Below, piece by piece: positions 55,172-64,000 of a stretch of 64,000 nt of DNA (the stretch's first letter is position 1; the number at the start of each line of letters is the position of its first letter). A program made the position numbers and the translations under genes. This DNA comes from Pomphorhynchus laevis. Taxonomy: Eukaryota; Acanthocephala; Palaeacanthocephala; Echinorhynchida; Pomphorhynchidae. The stretch covers positions 48,018 through 112,017 of the forward strand of contig WNNJ02000551.1 of NCBI GenBank assembly GCA_012934845.2, given 5' to 3'. The notes beneath the pieces were generated by a model. The model was not told the DNA's origin and did no database searches. It saw nothing but the letters and a program-made list of their open reading frames with translations.

Positions 55172-56111
55172 AAAGTAGAGAATATGATTATCCGTAAGTT
55201 TCTAAGGTCGACTTGGAGTAGCTAATGTTGGATTCGGAGAAGGAGGACGGGGACGAGTAATGGTAGGAGTGACAAGGAAATGATATACATGCTGGGATCA
55301 GCAATTGACAAGGAGGTATATGCATTGAAGCAGTTGTGAACAGCGATGACGTCCAGAGCACCGTCGATAATATGACTGGAGGTTGTTGAAAGTGATTTAT
55401 GGTTGAAATCAGAGAAAAGATTAGGTAGAGTAATAGAGTCAGAGGAAAGGAGTTGATCAAAAAATAGGTATATTGATAGAGTCAGGAAAATGAGTTGATG
55501 ATCTGCATATATGCAATGCGAAAGAAGTAGAACAGATGTTAGCATTAATTTTACGTGGAACGTTGGGTGACGAGCATTGGCAACAATCCCGCCATGGTTA
55601 GAATCAGTAGATGCGGTAGAGACAATTTGACGAGATGATTCAACGAGAGAACAACCAGAGCAACAAAGACGATGAGTAGAAACACCGTTTTAGTCAGGGT
55701 GTAATGATTCGGTAATGCAGATAGTATCGAAAGATAATTGATTGAATATATCAAGGAGCAGCTCAGCTTTATGAATGATTGAGCGAGTGTTGAAAATACT
55801 AAGACGAAAAGTATGTCCAGGAACGAGATCGACTTGCAAAGAAGACTGGGGAAGAAACGGGACGCCATCGGATTTTTGCCTCGTGTGTACGACGCGACAA
55901 TTTCCGTTGATTTGATTGATTTAGAGAGATGATTCGCCGTTTGTTTCAAGTTTATGTTTCTCAATGTGAGCAGAATTGAGCTGGGCAATATAGGAATGGA
56001 TCTGTCTAGAAAGATACGATAATGAGATGAGGTTGAAATAAATTTAAAACGTTGGAAAATTTCCGAGGATGCATGTTAACTATGTCAAAATACGATTTTT
56101 AAAAGTGGAGT
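55172..56111 (-). mobile_element. LINE-gamma relic, copy E
   Basis: Minus strand: ORF1 end (QTANHLSKSIKSTEIVASYT) and the endonuclease half (SSDSITLPNLFSDFNHKSLS, GALDVIAVHNCFNAYTSLSI). It covers part of the same region as copy D, so D and E are two separate insertions, not one split copy. The left end is cut by the satellite, the right end by repeat R. Confidence 0.87.
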
Positions 56112-59100
56112 CCAATATCTCAACTGAGAGTCAGTTCGGACTCGTCCAGCGCACATTGCATTTCGACTCCAAAGGGGTGAAAATAATGGGGCTGCGATCA
56201 GCCGCGGTATATCTTTCGATTCCGTTCCCCTGACACTGGCTTGATTACGATTAAAAAAGAAAACAATTATAATTTGTCAAAAATTTGCCTGTAAAATATC
56301 ATTCCAACCTTAACGTAGTGTCCATACGTTAAATTTTAATTGATTTATTTATGCCAACACTATAGATGTGATTTTGACAATTGGTAAATTATTTAAAGTT
56401 CTAACCAAATGGCAACCTGTTAATTAAAAATGTATCAGATATCAACAATTCTTTTTGTTAGACTTTGTATCAATCCTGATTTTGTCCAAATTGTCAACTT
56501 TCCTTAATCCATATATAGGAATTATTTGTTATGGTTCACGCGAACAATTATCGAAGAACTGAAAATACACTATTGATTTGTGTATTTGAACAACTTGCAT
56601 TTGTTCAAAACACCGTTTTTCATTCTATTTTGAGAGCTCTCTACTAATCAACTACAATGCAGGCTTGACGAAGATGATGTGTTTTAAATGAGTTGAATAG
56701 ATTAAAAACAACAGACGTTGTCTTAATTGCGCAATTAAGCTGTTGAATGAAAACAATTAAAGCATATTATGGATTTTTTTTACAAATATCCATATAAGAA
56801 ATAAGTTAACATTATATAGTTTAATTGGATATTTAGTATTTTGTATTTTTACAAAATAATTCAACAGTACCTCAAAAAGAAAACTATCGCAGTTAATAAA
56901 GTTGAAGATCAATATGACAAAAGCGTGGAAATTAAAAGAAGAAATAATTGTTTAGAAAATTGCTCTTAATTGCCATAATCAAACTGTTTAGAATTTGGAA
57001 TGCAACTGGGCATTCAGCTTTCTGAACCTAAAATTTATCAAAAAATGATCAATAGGCATTTAAAATATAAAAATTCTATTGCATAGATGAACTATAAATA
57101 TGACTAAGTATTTTAATTAATTGTTAATTAATTATTTTATTAATTTAATTCTTTCAATGACATTTATGAACTTTGATAATTGTTAGGCCATACTCCTACG
57201 CAAAGAATGGTTTAAATTAGTATAATTTTGCATTACAAATCAATAATATAGGCATATGTAAACGCAGCAACATACCGGTCCACCAATAATTAAAAATAAA
57301 AAAGAGAAATAAAATTCAGGACTTTATTGGCAAGAAATATGTAAAGGATGCAATATGTCAGGTTTTATCGTTAGCATGGACGACATATTTTAATGGACAA
57401 TGCATATATGCCAAAATGACTTGTGAAATGAAGAAAGATCAGCTCAGACTGTCGAGGTGGATGAGTTGGATTGGAATGAGCTGTTCAAAGGTGTGAAAAG
57501 AGGAAGAGGATCCAATGTCAAAAAATGCAGAAATTCAACAATAACAAACTATAAAAATTAAAGTTGTCAATTTAGATAAATTTAAAATTTTATCAATCAA
57601 ATCTTGACATGATTTGCTGGGTCTGCTTATATTATAATATAAATTTAAATTCGTTTATCGACTATGCAAAATATTTAAAGCATGCTTTTATTTGAATTGA
57701 TGTATAAATATTGAATATAACCATTTGAAAATGTGTTCATAGTCTTATAATGGTGACCGTGGTCAATGAAATATGGATTGTCTAGAATATAATTAATTTT
57801 TAAGAGTAAGATAGTAAGATAATTACAGATAAGAATGCTAATTTACATTAATATAAAATGTAAAATAAAGATTTGATTTATTTGAACCATTAACAAATAT
57901 CTGTTGTAGTAAGCTAGAACGACACCAATAACATAGTTATAAATCTAATTGATAATTTAAAAGATTTATTAGTAAAGAGTTACAAAGTAGCAATGAAAAG
58001 CTTATGTAGTAATTTTTTATTCAGTACATTTTAATATATTAAATAATAATGAAAATTACATTTAAATTATTGTGTTCAAACAAATGATTTATATTTTCAT
58101 TATTTTAATATTTTAAGCAACAAAGTAGAAACTCAATTAAAATAAACGGTATTGAAGCATTCATTTAAATAAGAAAATATAAATAATACAATAATTATAT
58201 TTAATAAATATAATTTATAAATAATATTAAAAATATAAGCATAATTTTTTATCAACGTTTATTCGTCGTTATAAAAATTAATATTGATAAATAATGACGT
58301 CACTCAATCTACTTTATAAAACTTAGTTTTTAAAAACTAGCAAAAATTAAAATTGAATTTTCAAAGGAAAAAATAAAATGTAAGCTTTAAAATGTCATAG
58401 CTTTATAGAACAACATGAAGCTGAGTGGTAAGCGGATATTTAATTCTAGATATTTAATTCTATACATGTTATATGTTTAATAGAAAAAATAAATGGTGCT
58501 TAAAATGAACAATTAAATTTATATAAAAATAGTTTTATTTAAATTTGATTTACAAATTTAACATTCTAAACGTTTTGCATTTCCTCAGTTTTCAGAAATC
58601 AATTAGACTTTTAAAAATGGCAATGATCGCTATGTAAAGTTACAAGATTGGACCAATAAATTTTCCAAATTTAAAATTTAAATTTTAACTTAAAATTTTC
58701 TTCAAATTTCAATTTAAATTACAATCACATTATCACATTTCTTATATTTTTAGATTATTTCATAGATTTGAGCATCATGAATTTATACATTTAATATATC
58801 AATCAGATCTGAACTATTTTACATATCTGATCAGAAAACTGGGTCTACGTATTCTTTACTAAATGTAAATAAAAAATAAATATAAATAATAAATAATTAT
58901 TTAAGATTTTACACAATTAATTATCGCAATCGAAAATAGAACATAAGGATTCGTGAAATGCATCTTTATCTATATACCTACATTATTTAGCACTCTGCGT
59001 GTTGGCGAACACTGGAATACATGCAGAGTTATTGTATTATCAATGTATTCATTATTGACAAACTAAATTAAAATACGCCAGAGGATACTAACACCGTCTA

Positions 59101-60670
59101 ACAATTACGTAATTTCGAATTGAAATTTCGGTTAGTGAAAAAAAGCAAAGACATGTCGAATAAAATTAAGAAAGCGGTAGGGGACTTCAATATGCACTTT
59201 CTAATGTCATCGTTTAAATCACTATTTGATCTTTTTCTTCAGCGTTTGTTCCGCTCCGTGACGAAATCCGCTTTTTCCAATAGGCCTTATTGATGATTGA
59301 CCCCCAATGGGCCCTATTGATAACTGATGTTCGTTTGCGCGAAGATAGCGACCGTATCATCGAAGTGAGAAGCCATTTCGTACTGTTGATGGGACGGTTT
59401 TGTTTTACGACTGGCTTGTCACGAAGTCTATCGCGAACCCTCCTCTTTTCTCAGCACGGGCTTGGGACCGGCCATGGCAGAGTTAAATAAATAATTGATT
59501 ACTTTAGCATTACGGTGCAACTAATTTGCAAATATGTTAGGCAAATAGATCTATCTTATCTTAATATAATATTTTGGGGCTACAAATTGAATCTTTCAAG
59601 TATTAAAATGTAAATTAAATTTGAATTTTAAAAATATAAATTTCGAAAACTTGAAAATTTATAAAATTTCTAGTTAAAAAAGTATTAGAATAAACAAAAC
59701 TTTTATTTGCAAGCTGTCATTTTTTATCTTTAGCTTAAATGCTAGTGGAAGTTAACATAAACAATTGTTTAATAATTTTAAACAATTTTTTTAATTTATA
59801 AATTTATAAAATCAATTGTTACATTAATTTTATTCGGCATTAACAAAAACGAGTATAGCGCTATTATCTACTTAACTATCGTACTTCATAGAGTGCAATT
59901 ACTTGATTTATATAATCTAAATCGAGGATTTTGATGATATTAGATTTCTAGAACTCAATATTTTGATGTTTCTATTAATTTTTTATAAAAAGAAATGGAT
60001 TTGCAAATTTGTGATCCATGTTGATTAATATATGCTGGGTCTAGTAATACGAGCTGAAATCTCATAACATATCAGATTCTCCCGATGGTCTCACATTTTT
60101 ATTATAATATATGACAAACATAAAATGCATAACTTAAAAAATCTAACTTTTAGAAAAATTTAGGATGGAAATATTCATTTTTTAAAATTATATATCGTTC
60201 AAATTTCGTAAACTTAGTTAACTGATTTGAATATTAAATTTTGTTTTTTAATAAAATGGTCAGGATTTTATATATCACGTAATGAATGCATAGTGTTATA
60301 CCTTAATTGACATCAGAAAATGGTATTATTAATAAACACTAATTAAATGTAACGTTAATCTTAACTAAAGTTAATTCTAATTTTGAATTGCTTTTTAAAT
60401 AATTATTTTTATTTTTAAAAATAAAATGCGTATGCTCAGTTATATGATGTGATTATCGCCCAGTAAGCAGTAAATGTGTATGTTGACGAGTATTAGAACG
60501 TATTAAATTGAATTACATTTATTGATATTTAGATTATTAATGATTTTTTTTATTATTTTTAAATTAACGATATTTTATCTTTTAATCCTAACATGGTGAG
60601 TACATTTTATTTACTAGAATATTTCATTAACAAAATATTTCATCACAAACTTTTGTGATGACTTTTATAT
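56112..60670. repeat. Repeat R, right copy
   Basis: Begins with the same head as 27,029 and runs without the SINE cluster. 56.11-57.59 matches 27.03-28.51 kb, 57.65-59.91 matches 31.05-33.31 kb, and 59.92-60.67 matches pieces of 30.3-31.0 kb. It ends with a small inverted repeat CATCACAA / TTGTGATG (about 60,641-60,660). No RT, transposase or capsid motif seen, so I leave the class open. Confidence 0.82.
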
Positions 60671-62548
60671 TTGTGCTTGTTTCTCCAGAAAAATGTCAGT
60701 TGAAAGAGTACTTACAATTCCGCTATTTTGGCACATTCTTATTTTGCTACTACAAAGTCGGTATAACGGAAAAGATCCAAATTAAATAACAATTCTGATG
60801 TTTAATTATTATTTTTAAATCTTAATTTGGTGAGTACATTTTATTTGCTAGAATATTTAATTAAATTATGGATTTTATTCATCAAAAATGCTGAATTTTA
60901 TTTTAATATATTTATTTTATTTTTAACAAACTTTGATGACTTTAAAGTAAAAAATCTACCAAATATTAATATCTCGTTTCTCTGGATGGGATCGTCTAAC
61001 AGAGAGATGAAAATTCGTAAAGTATTTATATAAGAAATAAAATAATAAGATTTATCTTACTAAATATTATATTATTAAATTACTATGCAAATATTGTTGC
61101 AAAAATTATATTTAAACAAGATTATAAATAAAGCGTTATGGGATAAGGACAACATTTGATCAATATTTAATCTTAATTTAATCTTAATTTTTATCTTACA
61201 CCAAGCGGTTCGAGACGGCTAGAAATGTGGGATTTTCACATTGATTTATTGATTAATATAAGCCCTAAATATTTCGATTAATCCAAATTATTTAAAAGTA
61301 GTGTTACATATTAATAAAGGTTTTTTAATCTGAATAAAGATCTAACTTTATACGTTTTTCTGCTTAAATATTAAAGACATTGTTTATAATGTTGGAGATC
61401 ATATATGAATTTGTCGTTTGAATCAAATGTCACAAATTTAGTATTGACACTCAATCTTTACTAATTCAATTTTACTGCTGGTATTTACTCGGTTAGACTG
61501 TTTGTGCCTTGGGACACGATTCATACGTGTACTTTGTTCATATTTCCAGTAAGTGCTATAAAATAAACTGAGCTGACTTCATTGTAAAACGATCAGCATG
61601 ACCGTGGCTGTAAAAAAGATCGAAATGTGGGAACGTAGACTCCTAATTGCATTAAAGACGAACTAACGCTTTCCCACTAATTCTTGATGGTAAATTGTCG
61701 ACAGTTTCTACTTGTTAATGCCAAATTTCTTGAATGGTAAACATTTAAAGATGTCTAGGCGTGGGAAAAGGGTTGTCATTTGTTCGACTCATGCTGTATA
61801 GATCAGGAACATTAAAACAACATTTTATTATTTTTTCCTCCCACTTCTTCCAATAATTTGTTCTAATTTCACAATGTAATTAGAAAAATTTGCAATTTGA
61901 TAGATCAATGTTTTCAATAAGTTGCTTATTGTACACTCATATTGATCAACTATATTTCAAGTTTTGAACTGCCGCAAGAAAATTAGAAATTCTATTGGTC
62001 AATAGCAAATAAAATTGCATAATTACAGATAATTTACAATGAGCTAGTCAAAAATCATTATTATTTGAAAGTAACTGATCATTTTAAGTAGAAATTGTCG
62101 TTTAGCTAATACCAAAAAGGTAAGAATTTTGATTTGTAAAGTAACTACGAGTAACTTGGCGTTATAGCATCTTAATGCTATAGTACAATAACTTTTAAAG
62201 CTCAATTTACACATGGATTTTTGTATATAGTTTTATTTTTTATATCTACCCTCGTCAATCAGTGTTGATACAAGCACTTCCGATTTTATAACAGATTTTA
62301 ATAGTTGGTTATGACCATATCAAAATAATTGATTTAGAAATTAAAAACATTTAAATGCCAATCGTATTGTGTGATTGCGTTGTATAATTTATAATAAGTC
62401 ATTATTTTATATGATTATATTAACGACAATATGTTGTATATTCATTTTATGATGTTCTATAATATAAAACATTATAAAATAATACCGTACAGAAATAATT
62501 TGCCATACAGAAAATCGAAAAATATATCAATCTTCAAATTATTATTAA
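60671..62548. other. AT-rich stretch with one dispersed repeat
   Basis: 61,255-61,420 matches 52,935-53,090 (shared phrase gattaatccaaattattta). The open frame at 60,827-61,033 is low-complexity and not supported. Nothing else recognised. Confidence 0.6.
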
Positions 62549-63103
62549 AAAAATTTAAAATATGTTCAAATAGAAGATAATAGTAGCCCAATTATAGCTG
62601 ACTTATATTTAAGCTTTATAGAATATGAATTTGTTCATATTGCTCATAACTATGTAAAAACTAAATCTAAGCCATATAAATATGTGAAATATATGTTTCG
62701 ATATAATAAGGTAATCGAAATTAATACTGGTATAAAACACTATTTCAGTATTAATTCTACAAAATATTTTTTAGAACAGGCAAGAGGGATATATTTTCAG
62801 AATATAAATACATACGATTTTAGTACGCTTTATACAAATCTAGATTTAGTAGATATTAAAGAAGCGTTAGTAAAATTAATTAACCTTATATTCGGAAAAA
62901 GATATACATATATATGTTATAATAATTATAACGCCTATCTAACAAAAATTAAACCATCAAATAAATATAAATATATGGATAAAATTGAATTAATAGAATC
63001 CTTAAATATTTTAATAAATCAAAATTATTTAAAAGTAGGGACATCTATATTTAGACAAGTAAAAGGTGTTCCAATGGGTGCTAATTTACTATCACTATTT
63101 TAA
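62549..63103 (+). pseudogene. Permuted Penelope-like reverse-transcriptase reading frame
   Basis: One open frame of 184 codons. The first part has EDNSSPIIADLYLSFIEYEF, then FRYNKVIEIN where RYxDD is expected; these belong after motif B. The second part has INSTKYFLEQARGIYFQNIN, TYDFSTLYTNLDLVDIKEAL (motif A), NQNYLKVGTSIFRQVKGVPM-GAN (motif B). So the order is B-C then A-B, reversed against a normal RT. The simplest source is the junction of two head-to-tail truncated copies. No YxDD is left, so it cannot be an active RT. Codon use is extremely AT-rich, as in the fragment at 12.57-12.85 kb. Confidence 0.68.
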
Positions 63104-64000
63104 TTTCAAATATTTTATTTTTAAATTAGCTTATTTCTGAGATTGTTTATCAAGAAAAAATAAATAATATTAAGAAATTGTCAAAGAAGGTAGTTTGCCT
63201 AGAGAACCATCTATAGCTGGCACCAAATAGGATGCCGCATTTCCTCGTTTCCCGATTGCGCTGATTCGTTGCGCAATCGTGTGTATGCGCGCTTGTCACC
63301 GGTTGTCCGTTTCGAACTCAAATAAAGCTGCCTTAAAAACGCAGATGCGCTGTGGCCGCTTCCGCGTTTATTAATATTTAGTTAATATTAAATTAATTTT
63401 ATTTATATTTTATTCAACAAATAATATTAGTAGTAAATATTATAAAATTTTCACATTATCAAATATGATGGTTATTAATATAATATAATGATATGTGTAG
63501 TAATAATAAAAGTTTCATGTAAATTTTTGCTGGAATATCTCACTAGATATTGTGAACTGTACGATGTGTCTGCGATATAGTTACCTAATTTAAAATCTTT
63601 AGTCATAGTTTCTCAATATTTTTTGATTAATTTTCATATTAATCTCATTTAGAATTGACAACTTTGACATTTAATCATATCAGCTAACTGAGTCTACCTA
63701 TTTTGTACAATATATAAATAATATATATAAATCAAATAAATAATTAATAATTACATAAGATTTTGTACAATTTATATACATATAACGATAAAATTTATTA
63801 TTTAAATTTAATAAATTACGATGTAATATAAGGTCATAATTTATGAACTTCTATGTTATCATGTTTCGGCCTCTATATGCTTTGTATATTCTAATACAAA
63901 ACATTTGTTTATTATCTATACATAAAAATATTTCGCTTAAAAATTTAAATTTATTTTTAAATTTTTGTTAATTTGTATACAGTAAAAAGACTTATTTATT
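63104..64000. other. AT-rich right edge with a GC-richer patch
   Basis: 63.18-63.37 kb is GC-richer and holds a 9-bp hairpin; the rest (63.38-64.0 kb) is AT-rich without recognised genes. Confidence 0.6.
63253..63279. repeat. Perfect 9-bp hairpin
   Basis: cgattgcgc (63,253-63,261) and gcgcaatcg (63,271-63,279) around TGATTCGTT, in a GC-richer patch of otherwise AT-rich DNA. Confidence 0.85.

Noticed and set aside
50290-56111. One LINE-gamma copy split by the satellite array
   Set aside because: Both pieces contain the same endonuclease stretch (GALDIIA/GALDVIA region), so they are two copies.

Overview
The window is from an AT-rich invertebrate animal genome. The evidence is a spliced Notch-family receptor gene with introns from 51 bp to 5 kb, surrounded by many retroelements. 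I cannot name the species. The Notch protein is compact and divergent, with one LNR module and a short tail, which suggests a fast-evolving bilaterian, but that is inference.

Positions 1-16,010 (+) hold the 3' part of the Notch gene: ten exons (3-48, 1556-2017, 7098-7454, 7509-7865, 8031-8076, 8128-8457, 9770-10370, 11370-11990, 13775-13952, 15022-15920). All junctions are in phase and give about 1298 residues. The order is EGF repeats, one Lin12/Notch repeat, NOD/NODP region, membrane segment, ankyrin repeats, a basic cluster and a H/Q/N-rich tail, with an AATAAA signal at 16,004. Introns carry a reversed LINE (2.4-5.7 kb), a threefold repeated fragment of a reverse transcriptase (12.2-12.9 kb), a LINE scrap ending in a perfect hairpin (13.1 kb) and a 19-bp perfect inverted repeat (0.75 kb). 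The gene's 5' end lies outside the window.

From 16 kb to the right edge I see no host gene, only mobile DNA. In order: a reverse-transcriptase element with a C-terminal restriction-like nuclease signature (16.4-19.5 kb, minus); two copies of a zinc-knuckle LINE here called LINE-alpha (20-21.2 kb plus, 22.7-26.4 kb minus); a Penelope-like RT scrap (26.4-26.6 kb); a large non-coding repeat R (27.0-33.8 kb) carrying a cluster of tRNA-derived SINEs; a nested retroelement pile (33.8-56.1 kb); a second R copy (56.1-60.7 kb); and an AT-rich tail with a permuted RT reading frame (62.5-63.1 kb).

In the pile, a full-length LINE-gamma (43,542-48,050) with an intact 969-residue ORF2 sits inside the RT gene of a CR1/L2-like LINE-beta (40.6-49.1 kb). 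A 1-kb piece of LINE-beta is repeated at 35.3-36.3 kb. Between the two lie a Penelope GIY-YIG fragment and a Ty3/gypsy fossil on the minus strand. Further right are a CR1/L2-like remnant, two LINE-gamma relics and, between them, a 260-bp satellite array.

The most unusual items are the RT/nuclease element, the permuted and the triplicated RT fragments of one Penelope-like family, the SINE tail hairpin with compensatory changes, the single-LNR Notch with an in-frame hydrophobic mini-intron, and the R repeat pair bracketing the pile.
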